A DNA stretch of 64,000 nucleotides from Pedobacter jejuensis (GTDB lineage: Bacteria > Bacteroidota > Bacteroidia > Sphingobacteriales > Sphingobacteriaceae), in contig NZ_RBEE01000043.1 in assembly GCF_003725795.1 (NCBI RefSeq), forward strand, positions 62,001-126,000, given 5' to 3'. Positions 36,649-44,765 of this stretch are shown one piece after another. Within the stretch, counting starts at the first letter, position 1, and each line of letters opens with the position of its first letter. Position numbers and translations under genes: made by a program. Under the pieces are notes generated by a model, which searched no databases, was not told the origin of the DNA, and saw only the letters and a program-made list of their open reading frames with translations.

Positions 36649-38046
36649 ATGGAAGAAAAAATAAAGGCAGTTTTCGATTTACAGCAGAAACACAAGTTTG
36701 ATTTGCGTAAAACAGATGCGAAAACCCGAATTGCGAAACTGAAAATTCTTAAGCAAGCCTTAGAAAGTGCAGAAGAAGTAATTTACGCAGCTTTAGAAAA
36801 TGATTTGCGTAAAAGCCGTTTTGAAAGTGCTGTAACCGAATTATTTTTTACTTATGCCGAAATAGACGATGCGATAAAAAACCTAGGGAAGTGGATGAAA
36901 CCAATTTCGGTTGGTAGAACAATGAGCAACCTTTTTGCGGGCAATAAAATTTATTACGAACCAAAAGGCGTTTGCTTAATTATTGCGCCCTGGAATTACC
37001 CTTTTCAGTTAATCATGAGTCCGTTGATTTCAGCAATCGCTGCCGGAAATTGCGTGATTTTGAAACCATCTGAACTTAGTTCTGCAACTGCGCATGTTGT
37101 CCATACCATCATTAGCCAAACCTTTGATAAAAAGGAAATTGCTTGCTTTGAAGGCGATGCTGATTTATCAACAGCATTATTGAAATTACCATTCGACCAT
37201 ATATTTTTTACCGGCAGCACAGCTATTGGAAAAGTGGTTATGCAGGCGGCTGCTAAAAACCTCACTTCGGTAACATTAGAATTGGGCGGAAAATCGCCAG
37301 CTATTGTAGATGATTCTGCCGATTTAAAAAAAGCTGCAGAAAAAATTGCCTGGGGTAAATTGGTCAATGCCGGGCAAACTTGTATTGCTCCAGATTATGT
37401 GTTAATTGATGAAAAGATGGAAGCTGAGTTTGTATCGTATTTTAAAGCATCAGCAGAAAAAATGTTTTACAATGCTGGCAAAATCGATAAGCAGGTTTTT
37501 GGAAAAATCATCAATAAGAAACAGTTTGAGCGTTTAGATGGCTTAATTAAAACTGCAGTTGAAGATGGCGCCAAGCTGAATTGGGGAGGTAAAACGAATC
37601 TTGAAGATTTAACCATTGAGCCTACCATTTTAACTTCGGTAACAGCTGAAAATACCATCATGCAAGAAGAAATTTTTGGTCCGATTTTGCCAATAATAAC
37701 CTATGCAAACTTACAGGATGCCGTCGATTTTGTAAATGCGAAAGATAAGCCTTTGGCGCTTTACATTTTCTCCAATAATTCAGATAATCAGGATAAAATC
37801 ATTAAAGAAACCAGCTCAGGTGGCGCTTGTGTAAATGATGTTTTGGTTCATATCAGCAATCCGAATCTTCCTTTTGGTGGGGTAAACAGCAGCGGAATGG
37901 GAAGTTGCCATGGTATCTTTGGATTTAAAAACTTCTCACACGAAAGAGCTGTAGTCTTTCAATCAAAGTTAGGCATGACGAACATGATATATCCACCTTA
38001 CAAAGAAAAAATGGGCTTGTTGAAGTGGTTGAAGAAAATACTGTAA
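36649..38046 (+). CDS. Aldehyde dehydrogenase family protein
   Basis: This protein of about 465 residues oxidises aldehydes with NAD(P). It has the substrate channel segment IIAPWNYPFQLIMSPL, the cofactor loop FTGSTAIGKVVM, the general base Glu in TLELGGKSPAIV and the catalytic Cys in NAGQTCIAPDYVL. The hydrophobic C-terminal segment is typical of the fatty-aldehyde (class 3, ALDH3) branch. The frame opens three codons earlier at TTG, but ATG 36649 is a more natural start. The gene is monocistronic. Confidence 0.93.
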   Translation: MEEKIKAVFDLQQKHKFDLRKTDAKTRIAKLKILKQALESAEEVIYAALENDLRKSRFESAVTELFFTYAEIDDAIKNLGKWMKPISVGRTMSNLFAGNKIYYEPKGVCLIIAPWNYPFQLIMSPLISAIAAGNCVILKPSELSSATAHVVHTIISQTFDKKEIACFEGDADLSTALLKLPFDHIFFTGSTAIGKVVMQAAAKNLTSVTLELGGKSPAIVDDSADLKKAAEKIAWGKLVNAGQTCIAPDYVLIDEKMEAEFVSYFKASAEKMFYNAGKIDKQVFGKIINKKQFERLDGLIKTAVEDGAKLNWGGKTNLEDLTIEPTILTSVTAENTIMQEEIFGPILPIITYANLQDAVDFVNAKDKPLALYIFSNNSDNQDKIIKETSSGGACVNDVLVHISNPNLPFGGVNSSGMGSCHGIFGFKNFSHERAVVFQSKLGMTNMIYPPYKEKMGLLKWLKKIL

Positions 38047-38222
38047 GACCAGGATTAGAGGATTGTAGGATTATAAGATGAAGGAATTATAATTCTATAA
38101 ATTAGAAGATTTTTAAGATAACTCTATTAGCATAACATGTCCGTCTGAGTTTATTGATGACTATTTAGTTAAAGCTTAAACAAGCTCCTTGGCAATTACA
38201 ATATAAACCCTATTTTGCTTTT

Positions 38223-38750
38223 ATGGATTTAGAACAACTTAAATACCCAATCGGACAATTTATTATGCCGGCAAAATTTGATGAGCAACAAGCCAAAATC
38301 TGGATTTCTGAAATCGAGAATTTGCCAAATCAAATTAAAATGGCAACTGAAAACCTGACTGAAGAAGAACTGAATCAAACTTATCGCCCAAATGGATGGA
38401 CATTGCGGCAGGTGGTTCATCATATTCCCGATAGCCACATGAATGCCTACATTCGTTTTAAGCAGGCCATTACAGAAGATATTCCGGTTATTAGGCCTTA
38501 TTTTGAGGAGCGCTGGGCTGAAACTGAAGAGGCAAAAAATGGCGATATACAAATGTCAATTGCGCTTTTGGCAAGCCTACATCAGCGTTGGGTTGCTTTC
38601 CTAAAAACCTTAAAAATAGGAGATTACCAAAGAAAATATATCCACCCGGCACAGAATAAAGAACTTACCTTGGCAAATATGTTAGGCATGTATGCCTGGC
38701 ATGGAAAACACCATTTGGCACACATTGTGAATACCATATCGCAACAATAA
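38223..38750 (+). CDS. YfiT-type DinB superfamily metal-dependent transferase
   Basis: This 175-residue four-helix protein of the DinB/YfiT family opens DLEQLKYPIGQF and has the three metal-binding His positions in LRQVVHHIPDSHMNAYIRFK and YAWHGKHHLAHI. Relatives transfer bacillithiol or similar thiols to antibiotics and electrophiles, or have unknown hydrolase activity. Bacillithiol is plausible in Bacteroidota, but the cofactor is not shown here. The gene is alone, with the HMA-MauE gene convergent. Confidence 0.9.
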   Translation: MDLEQLKYPIGQFIMPAKFDEQQAKIWISEIENLPNQIKMATENLTEEELNQTYRPNGWTLRQVVHHIPDSHMNAYIRFKQAITEDIPVIRPYFEERWAETEEAKNGDIQMSIALLASLHQRWVAFLKTLKIGDYQRKYIHPAQNKELTLANMLGMYAWHGKHHLAHIVNTISQQ

Positions 38751-38781
38751 CCTTCTTCAAATGTAACGTTGTAAAAGAAAT

Positions 38782-39501
38782 CTATATCAATATCAACATT
38801 GCCGCACTCATGGCAATCATAATTGCGTCTTCTACAATGGTAACCGTACTCATGGGTAAGTTAAAAACGGCTCCCAAGCATGCGCATTGAATCTTTTTCT
38901 TATTTAATACACTTTCTAAAACACCTAAAATACTGATGGTCATCACAATTAATGTTACCCAATTTACAGCCACAGGAGAGAGGTTTAACGCAAAACTTAT
39001 TCCCAAGCCGAGTTCTATAAAAGCATAAATATATCCCCAGGCACTAAATTTTTTCGCAACGATATCGTACATCGCATAGCTTTCGGCAAAGCCTTTTAAA
39101 TTCAGTATTTTGAAGAATGAAAAAGTAAGGAAAAAGCCTGCCATGAAAATGCGCATGAAAGTCATGAAATTAACCGCGTCATTTTCCCAGGAAACCACCA
39201 ATGATATTGCCGTAACGTAACCAAAAATAATCAAGATAGGTTTATAAGTTTCCAGCCATGATTTTGTGTTCTCAGTTGTTTCGGTGTGTACGTTTGCCGA
39301 AATTTGATATTTACTTTCTTTGCCACCCAAAGCTTGTTGTAGCGCAGCTAAATCAATGTGTTTATCCATGCTAATTTTTGCCGAATTTGTATCTTTCGAC
39401 ACTTCAACCGAAGTCACGTCAGGTAATAACAAAAGGTTACTTTTTACTTTATTTTCGCAACCACCACAAGTCATTCCGGTAAGTTGATAGGTATGTGTCA
39501 T
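38782..39501 (-). CDS. Fusion of a heavy-metal-associated domain with a MauE/DoxX-like membrane domain
   Basis: This protein of about 239 residues has an HMA domain (residues 1 to about 65) with the metal motif GMTCGGCENKV. A linker follows, then four transmembrane helices from about residue 88 to the end, resembling MauE/DoxX redox-associated proteins. A Cys pair in KKKIQCACLGAVFNLPMSTVT lies between the last helices, the position of the MauE-type redox Cys. A role in metal delivery or periplasmic thiol redox is inferred. The ATG at 39501 gives a proper HMA start; six more codons are open upstream. It is not contiguous with the metal operon at 41-44 kb. Confidence 0.83.
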   Translation of the reverse strand: MTHTYQLTGMTCGGCENKVKSNLLLLPDVTSVEVSKDTNSAKISMDKHIDLAALQQALGGKESKYQISANVHTETTENTKSWLETYKPILIIFGYVTAISLVVSWENDAVNFMTFMRIFMAGFFLTFSFFKILNLKGFAESYAMYDIVAKKFSAWGYIYAFIELGLGISFALNLSPVAVNWVTLIVMTISILGVLESVLNKKKIQCACLGAVFNLPMSTVTIVEDAIMIAMSAAMLILI

Positions 39502-39516
39502 GTTATAATGTTTGTA

Positions 39517-39524
39517 CAAAAGTA
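39517..39524 (-). promoter_or_regulatory. -7 box upstream of the HMA-MauE gene
   Basis: On the minus strand TACTTTTG, 15 bases before the ATG. No -33 TTTG is seen at the right distance. Confidence 0.5.
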
Positions 39525-39638
39525 CTTTTTAGATGCCCGTAATGCGTTACAGAATAATCATAAAATGTTATAGAATTTTGGGTATTAAGTGACGATTTAT
39601 TTTTTGGAAATGAACGTTCTGTGTTTCATCGGGAATAA

Positions 39639-39693
39639 CAGCCCCGCTTTCCTTACTGCCGAAGAAAAATCGGCATTCATCCAATCGGGTTTA
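39639..39693 (-). repeat. Intergenic hairpin element, family A
   Basis: Minus-strand ends are TAAACCCGATTG and GGAAAGCGGGGCTG; the interior stem is TGCCGA/TCGGCA. The outer ends are identical to those at 5641-5693, and the interior arms differ. It lies between the dioxygenase and HMA-MauE genes. Confidence 0.8.
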
Positions 39694-39727
39694 TAAACAA
39701 AGGAAATTCGTACTTGGGTTAGTTGGT

Positions 39728-40552
39728 TTACCCCACCAAAACCGAAGTCATCGTTAGTGAACCGCCCACAGCTTTATCGTTGAAAAAGGAAACCTCTTCT
39801 TTGTCGTTTTTTAAACCTAAAGTATATATCAAAGGCAAATAATGTTCGGGAGTTGGGATAGCCAGCATGGCATCAGCACCTAAATTGCGGTAATCAATTA
39901 AGGGTTTATGGTCGCCATTAGCAATAAGGCTTTTGAATTTATCATTCATTTCATTAGCCCAATCATAACCGCCTCCGTTAATCATGTCCCAGCTTAACAT
40001 ACGAAGATTGTGCACCATATTGCCGCTGCCAATAACTAAAACGCCCTTTTTTCGCAAGGCATAAATTTCTTTAGCAATTTCGTAATGCTCCTCAGGCGAT
40101 TTGGTATAATCAATGCTCAGTTGTAAAACCGGAATATTAGCATCCGGATACATGTGCCTAACTACCGTCCAGGTTCCGTGGTCTAAACCCCAATCGTGGT
40201 CTAACCCAACTTGGGCCGAATGAATTAGCGATGGGATTTCAGCCGCTAACTTTGCATCACCAGGTGCAGGATATTGAACATCAAAAAGCTGCTGTGGGAA
40301 ACCACCAAAATCGTGAATGGTAGATGGGAAATCCATTGCTGTAACAAAAGTTCCGTGGGTGTACCAATGTGCTGAAACCACCAAAACGGCTTTAGGAACA
40401 GGAATATTTTTGGCTAAATCAAACCAACTTTCACTAAACTCATTGTTTTCAATCCCGTTCATCGGCGAACCATGGCCAATAAATAGGGTTGGCATTAAAT
40501 CTGTTTGAGGCAAACGCTGAGTGAAATTTCTGAATTGTGATAAAGTTGACAT
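39728..40552 (-). CDS. ygiD: 4,5-DOPA dioxygenase extradiol-like protein (YgiD, LigB superfamily)
   Basis: This 274-residue enzyme has the class III extradiol (LigB-type) fold. Metal-binding His residues appear in LFIGHGSPMNG, VVSAHWYTHGT and SGNMVHNLRM, and DHDWGLDHGTW and FGGFPQQLFDVQYPA are family segments. Homologues open catechol rings such as DOPA in vitro; the native substrate is unknown. The gene is monocistronic between two repeat-bearing gaps. Confidence 0.9.
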   Translation of the reverse strand: MSTLSQFRNFTQRLPQTDLMPTLFIGHGSPMNGIENNEFSESWFDLAKNIPVPKAVLVVSAHWYTHGTFVTAMDFPSTIHDFGGFPQQLFDVQYPAPGDAKLAAEIPSLIHSAQVGLDHDWGLDHGTWTVVRHMYPDANIPVLQLSIDYTKSPEEHYEIAKEIYALRKKGVLVIGSGNMVHNLRMLSWDMINGGGYDWANEMNDKFKSLIANGDHKPLIDYRNLGADAMLAIPTPEHYLPLIYTLGLKNDKEEVSFFNDKAVGGSLTMTSVLVG

Positions 40553-40899
40553 CTGCTAAAGATTAAGCATAAAGATACATCGCAACTTTTAGGGGTAACT
40601 TAACCTAGGATAAGAAAGATGCTTTATGTTATAGAATATTTATTGTCCGTTGACTAAAGTCAACGTCAATGAAATGTATAGTGTACATATTAAATAGGCG
40701 CTTCAACTTCAATAATGCGCATCCCCTCTGCTATTCCTCACCTTTAGCTTCAACTGATAGATTATATTGAAATTATGTATTTTTTTCTCTCTCTATTATG
40801 TTACCGCCCTGCTATTCCTTACCGTCAGTTTCAACTGACGGATATAGATAATCAACTAATTTTGCCTCTATTTTATTTCAGCCAATTGCTAATCAGTCT
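40553..40899. repeat. Gap with three small palindromes, two of them tandem
   Basis: CGTTGACT/AGTCAACG forms a near-perfect palindrome at 40648-40665. Two related units then lie 82 bases apart: CTATTCCTCACCTTTAGCTT (40731-40750) with TCAACTGATAG, and CTATTCCTTACCGTCAGTTT (40813-40832) with CAACTGACGG. The second has an intact stem CCGTCAGTT/AACTGACGG. The first is decayed. No gene is seen. Confidence 0.6.
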
Positions 40900-41460
40900 T
40901 TACACTTCATCCAATGTTTTTCTTTTACCATTAGCTTCAATTTTATAAGTCGAAGGTGTTAAACCAGTCACCTTTTTAAACTGTGCTGAAAGATGCGCAA
41001 CACTACTATAGTTAAGTTGGTAGGCAATTTGGCTAAGTGTTAATTCATCGTAAGTAAGCATTTCTTTAGCTTTTTCTATTTTCTGAGCGATGAAATACTT
41101 CTCAATCGTTTGATTTTCAACTTCAGAGAAAACTGAACTTAGCTGCGGATATTCAATTTTCAGTTGCTCACTTAAATAAGCTGAAAGATTAATTTTTAAG
41201 GGTTCTTTTGTATAATGAACCAGGTTGATAATCGAGGTTTTTACCTGTTCTGCAATCTGTGTTTTCCTGTCTTCCAATAGCTCGAAACCAAAATGATTTA
41301 GTTTCTCGGCAATTTTCTGTTTATCATCTACAGAAATATTATCGACTAAACAAACCTCCCCCAATTCGACTGAAATAGGGTTAAAGCCAAGCTTTTCCAG
41401 CTCGGCTTTAACCACCATTTTACAACGGTTGCACACCATATTTTTGATATGCAGTTTCAT
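40900..41460 (-). CDS. AraC-type regulator fused to an N-terminal HMA-like metal-binding domain
   Basis: The 186-residue protein starts with an HMA-like fold (about residues 1-65) that carries a C-x2-C pair in MVCNRCKMVVKAELEKLG. It ends with an AraC double helix-turn-helix (from about residue 115: QKIEKAKEMLTYDELTLSQ, then YSSVAHLSAQFKKVTGLTPS). It therefore looks like a metal-sensing activator or repressor that binds Cu or a similar soft metal directly. It is the last gene of the metal operon and overlaps the DUF3347 gene by one base, so it probably controls its own operon. Metal identity is inference. Confidence 0.85.
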   Translation of the reverse strand: MKLHIKNMVCNRCKMVVKAELEKLGFNPISVELGEVCLVDNISVDDKQKIAEKLNHFGFELLEDRKTQIAEQVKTSIINLVHYTKEPLKINLSAYLSEQLKIEYPQLSSVFSEVENQTIEKYFIAQKIEKAKEMLTYDELTLSQIAYQLNYSSVAHLSAQFKKVTGLTPSTYKIEANGKRKTLDEV

Positions 41461-41963
41461 TATTTAGCTTTAATCGTTTCAGCAACATCACCGCAATCAA
41501 ACATCATACTTCCATAATATGGATTTTCGATGTTCTCTTTTTCATTTAACCAACTTGCTTTCGCCATTGGGCAATGCTGAACATACACGGTACCCGAATT
41601 AAATTTGATGTTTTTTACGGTTTTAATCATTGCATAAGAAATTCCTTCAAATGATTTTCTTTGCACTTTGATATCTTTACCGGCAGCTAACTCTGCCGCT
41701 TTTGCTTTGATGATTTTAGCTTGTTCCATCCAAACGTTATGTTGTGCGGCAGGTAAATCTTTATGCGGCACAGCATTTACTTTTGCCGTTAAAACCTTTA
41801 CCTTTTCAATTGCAACATCTTTTTTATCTGTTGCCAAGGCATTTTTTACATCGTAATAGGCTGTTAAAACCTGATTAAATGCTACATCGGTTTTGCTTTG
41901 TGCAAAAGTGATTTTGGTAGTTGCGATGGCAATTATAGCCACCATTATCATTATTTTTTTCAT
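41460..41963 (-). CDS. Periplasmic DUF3347 protein, copper-handling type
   Basis: This 167-residue exported protein has a signal peptide (IMVAIIAIATTKITFAQ). A helical DUF3347 domain follows: AFNQVLTAYYDVKNALATDK at the start and the C-terminal signature VYVQHCPMAKASWLNEKENI, then NPYYGSMMFDCGDV. The His, Cys and Met residues there are likely soft-metal ligands. The domain also occurs at the end of CusB-type efflux adaptors. It sits between the beta-barrel and the HMA-AraC genes. Confidence 0.86.
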   Translation of the reverse strand: MKKIMIMVAIIAIATTKITFAQSKTDVAFNQVLTAYYDVKNALATDKKDVAIEKVKVLTAKVNAVPHKDLPAAQHNVWMEQAKIIKAKAAELAAGKDIKVQRKSFEGISYAMIKTVKNIKFNSGTVYVQHCPMAKASWLNEKENIENPYYGSMMFDCGDVAETIKAK

Positions 41964-41971
41964 CTCTTATT

Positions 41972-42781
41972 CTATTTTAAAACGTTAAAAAAATTAAATT
42001 CTGCCCTTATCAGGTACATGTTTTTGGTATATCGGTTGGCAATATTTCCTGTTGCCTGAAAGCGATATCCCAAATCAATTCGGGTGGTGCTGTTTAAAAT
42101 TACTTGTAAAGCAGGTGCTAAATCTAAATAAGATTGACCTGAGCTTGGGTCGGTTTTACCCAATAGCTCAAAATAAACATTAAAATTTGGCTGCTTATAG
42201 TCTTTATAAGTAATGGGCAAAACCAAATAGCCCGATGATAAACTATAGGAAAGCATATTATTTGGTCGCGGCATACCAACAATTTGTTTGTCGTAATCCT
42301 TAAAAACATGTGCGTAACCTAATGTTGCCGATAGCGCCAGTTTGTGCAGAAGTTGCGTAAAAATTAATCCTCCCTGAACACCACTATTATCGCCTTCTAA
42401 ATTTACATCTCTGGTAAATGTTGGTCTTTTACTGGTGCTTATACGCCCGAATGCAGCTGCTCTGAAATGAGAATGAGCCTCATCCAAAGATAAGAAACGA
42501 TACTTTGCATATAAGCTTCCACCTTCTAAACGATATTTTCCATCCATATCAGATAAGAAAGCTTGGGTATGCATCATCAGGTTTTTATTAAAGCCAATCA
42601 TTACCTCCGGGATGGTTCTGCTCATAAAATCGGGGTTATTCATGCCCTCATTCGTAATCCTTACACCAATAGATTTTGTTGGCATATTGCTGGCCGGCTC
42701 CGTAAATACATATAATTCCTGACTCAAAGCAGAAGAATAAGCGCCGATTACAATCAGCACCGTTATGATAATATTCTTCAT
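41972..42781 (-). CDS. Outer-membrane beta-barrel protein of the metal operon
   Basis: This 269-residue exported protein has a signal peptide (IIITVLIVIGAYSSALSQ). The rest is alternating beta strands ending in an aromatic outer-membrane signal (RAEFNFFNVLK). Family-like features include TEPASNMPTKSIGVRI near the start. Similar barrels accompany HMA and DUF3347 genes in Bacteroidota metal-resistance loci. A pore or metal-exit role is inferred; it lies 2 bases after the HMA gene and 8 before the DUF3347 gene. Confidence 0.75.
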   Translation of the reverse strand: MKNIIITVLIVIGAYSSALSQELYVFTEPASNMPTKSIGVRITNEGMNNPDFMSRTIPEVMIGFNKNLMMHTQAFLSDMDGKYRLEGGSLYAKYRFLSLDEAHSHFRAAAFGRISTSKRPTFTRDVNLEGDNSGVQGGLIFTQLLHKLALSATLGYAHVFKDYDKQIVGMPRPNNMLSYSLSSGYLVLPITYKDYKQPNFNVYFELLGKTDPSSGQSYLDLAPALQVILNSTTRIDLGYRFQATGNIANRYTKNMYLIRAEFNFFNVLK

Positions 42782-42783
42782 TT

Positions 42784-43320
42784 CTAAGAAAGCACTAGGT
42801 GGTACACGCGAGTTTTCTTTCCGTTCACTACAGCGGTTCCATTTGCATAAGCATCAGAATTAACAGTTGTAGCTTGTTTTTTAAAGGCCGAACTTGAGAT
42901 GAAATTTTTATCAACCACAGATGCTTTTACCGTCCCGTTTAAGGTTTTGTTTTTTGCATTTAGGAAACGGTAAACATTGCCATTAACAATCGCCTGACCT
43001 TTTTCATCTACTTTAACTTGATTGAAAGTAAAATCTGCAGTTAAACCACCCACAGAAAAACCAGCATCCTGAACTTTTTTGCGCACCATATCTAAATTGA
43101 TATCAGCACCTTTCTTAAAGGTTAATACGAAGATGTTTTTATTTAAATCTGGCTTTACAGCGTTGATGAAACCCAATGTTTCTAGCGATTTTTGTGTTGC
43201 GTTTGAACACATGGAACAGGTTAAACCAGTTACTTGTAAATCTGCTGTTGATATTTGTTGAGCCGAAACTTTAACGGCAAAAAGGAGCATAATAATGCTA
43301 AATAATTTTATTGTTTTCAT
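42784..43320 (-). CDS. Periplasmic heavy-metal-associated (HMA) protein
   Basis: This 178-residue protein has a signal peptide (IKLFSIIMLLFAVKVSAQ) and an HMA domain whose metal motif is GLTCSMCSNATQKSL, with the typical C-x2-C. A second half of about 90 residues, rich in beta strands (QAIVNGNVYRFLNAKN), has no clear family. As an exported HMA protein it could pick up Cu(I) in the periplasm and pass it to partner proteins. It is second in the operon, 83 bases after the Cys-rich membrane protein. Confidence 0.85.
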   Translation of the reverse strand: MKTIKLFSIIMLLFAVKVSAQQISTADLQVTGLTCSMCSNATQKSLETLGFINAVKPDLNKNIFVLTFKKGADINLDMVRKKVQDAGFSVGGLTADFTFNQVKVDEKGQAIVNGNVYRFLNAKNKTLNGTVKASVVDKNFISSSAFKKQATTVNSDAYANGTAVVNGKKTRVYHLVLS

Positions 43321-43403
43321 GATTTTTTTGAATTAGAATTTAAGAAAATGCCACATATAGCCAGTCAAAATGCGGTGCATATCGAAATGGCTAATGAATA
43401 ATC

Positions 43404-43805
43404 CTAATTCCTAAAAATACAATTGAAAACGTGCAAGGCAACCCGCGAAGAAATTGGCGGTGCTTTGTTTGTGAATTTGCTAAAAAAAGTTGGGGTAATG
43501 TTGCTTAGAAAAGCTAAAACAGGTGGATGCAGAAATAATTGGATAGAAAATAACTTTGGCATTTGTGTTTGTGCTTCAGTTTGGTGACTATCTTTAACTT
43601 TAACCGTTACCTGTGTATTTTTGCAACAGCCATCATCTTTCTTTTCAGCAGGAATATCTGCACAAAATTTGCAAGAAACTTCATTACTAAATAGCTTTAC
43701 ATTTTCTAGTTTTCCACCACAAAAATGCAAACTTAAAGCCAAACCCATAACACTAACCGCGTAGAATACGGCTAAAGAAAGTGCTATTTTTTGTTTTAAC
43801 TTCAT
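43404..43805 (-). CDS. HYC_CC_PP family small Cys-rich membrane protein
   Basis: This protein of about 133 residues has an N-terminal transmembrane or signal helix (IALSLAVFYAVSVMGLAL). It is followed by the family's ordered motifs HFCGGKL, SCKFC, GCCKN and, near the C-terminus, HPPVLAFL. Such proteins occur beside copper and HMA genes in Bacteroidota and are thought to bind metal. The start at ATG 43805 lies 5 bases after a promoter box. It is the first gene of the metal operon. Confidence 0.82.
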   Translation of the reverse strand: MKLKQKIALSLAVFYAVSVMGLALSLHFCGGKLENVKLFSNEVSCKFCADIPAEKKDDGCCKNTQVTVKVKDSHQTEAQTQMPKLFSIQLFLHPPVLAFLSNITPTFFSKFTNKAPPISSRVALHVFNCIFRN

Positions 43806-43810
43806 TGGCA

Positions 43811-43844
43811 CAAAGGTAATGGAAAATAACGCGAATAATACAAG
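43811..43844 (-). promoter_or_regulatory. Promoter of the metal operon, adjacent to the start codon
   Basis: Minus-strand TACCTTTG (43818-43811), with CTTG (43844-43841) 22 bases upstream as a possible -33 element. The first ATG of the operon is 5 bases after the box, so a leaderless or nearly leaderless mRNA is predicted. Confidence 0.6.
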
Positions 43845-43899
43845 TTTTTATTTATTCAATTTCATTTTTTAGTTTAATTTAGCCTCAAACACCATCAAA

Positions 43900-44598
43900 A
43901 TGAAGAAATTATTATTGCTTATCTGTACATTTTCTGTTCTTTTTACCTTTGCAGCTAAACCTAAAAACCGATATATCCGCATTAAGACGGAATTTGGTGA
44001 ATGCATTGTGAAGCTGTACAATGAAACGCCATTGCACCGCGATAATTTTTTAAAATTGACCAAAGAAGGTTATTATAACGGCACCTTATTTCACCGCGTA
44101 ATTAAAGATTTTATGATTCAGGGCGGCGACCCAGATTCTAGAAATGCTAAGCCAGATTCTTTACTAGGCGAGGGCGGACCGAAATACACCATTCCTGCAG
44201 AATTTAAAGATAGCCTTTTCCATAAGGAGGGTGTTTTAGCTGCGGCTCGGGAAGGAGATGGCGTTAACCCAAGTAAAGCCTCGAGTGGAAGTCAGTTTTA
44301 TTTAGTGCAGGGAAAGGTTTTTACAGATGAGCAATTGAACAGCGTAGAAGAAAAACGATTAAAATTTAAAATCCCCGAATGGCAGCGACAGGTTTATAAA
44401 ACCATCGGTGGAACGCCACATTTAGATAGAAATTATACCGTTTATGGTGAAATTGTTGTTGGTTTAGATATGGTTGACAAAATTGCTGTTTTAGTAACGG
44501 ATAAAAATAATCGTCCAAAACAAGATGTAAAAATGGAAATTACAATTTTAAAAAGGAGAGCAGCAAAGAAGTTAGAAAAGCAGTTGACTAAGGCTTAA
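43900..44598 (+). CDS. Exported cyclophilin-type peptidyl-prolyl isomerase
   Basis: This 232-residue protein has an N-terminal signal peptide (LLLLICTFSVLFTFAA) and a cyclophilin domain. RDNFLKLTKEGYYNGTLFHR carries the conserved LFHR arginine, followed by DFMIQGGDP and SGSQFYLVQG. The C-terminal part includes an insertion rich in charged residues and the strand YTVYGEIVVGLDMVD. It speeds proline isomerisation in folding periplasmic or outer-membrane proteins. Divergent from the metal operon. Confidence 0.93.
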   Translation: MKKLLLLICTFSVLFTFAAKPKNRYIRIKTEFGECIVKLYNETPLHRDNFLKLTKEGYYNGTLFHRVIKDFMIQGGDPDSRNAKPDSLLGEGGPKYTIPAEFKDSLFHKEGVLAAAREGDGVNPSKASSGSQFYLVQGKVFTDEQLNSVEEKRLKFKIPEWQRQVYKTIGGTPHLDRNYTVYGEIVVGLDMVDKIAVLVTDKNNRPKQDVKMEITILKRRAAKKLEKQLTKA

Positions 44599-44604
44599 TA
44601 TTCT

Positions 44605-44670
44605 CGTCATGCTGAATTCATTTCAGCATCTTTCCTGCTAATAAGACCCTGAAATGAATTCAGGGTGACG
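44605..44670. repeat. Bipartite palindrome, family B
   Basis: CGTCATGCTGAA..TTCAGCATCTT and AAGACCCTGAAATG..TTCAGGGTGACG repeat the two-hairpin plan of 6239-6303 in reverse orientation. It lies 7 bases after the cyclophilin stop and may act as its terminator. Confidence 0.78.
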
Positions 44671-44765
44671 ACGGGTTTGTGTAAAGGCAATGCAAATCTC
44701 AATTAATAAACATTTATTCATTTAATTTCTAATTTTACTCTTTGCGATTTTATTGAAAATTTGGA

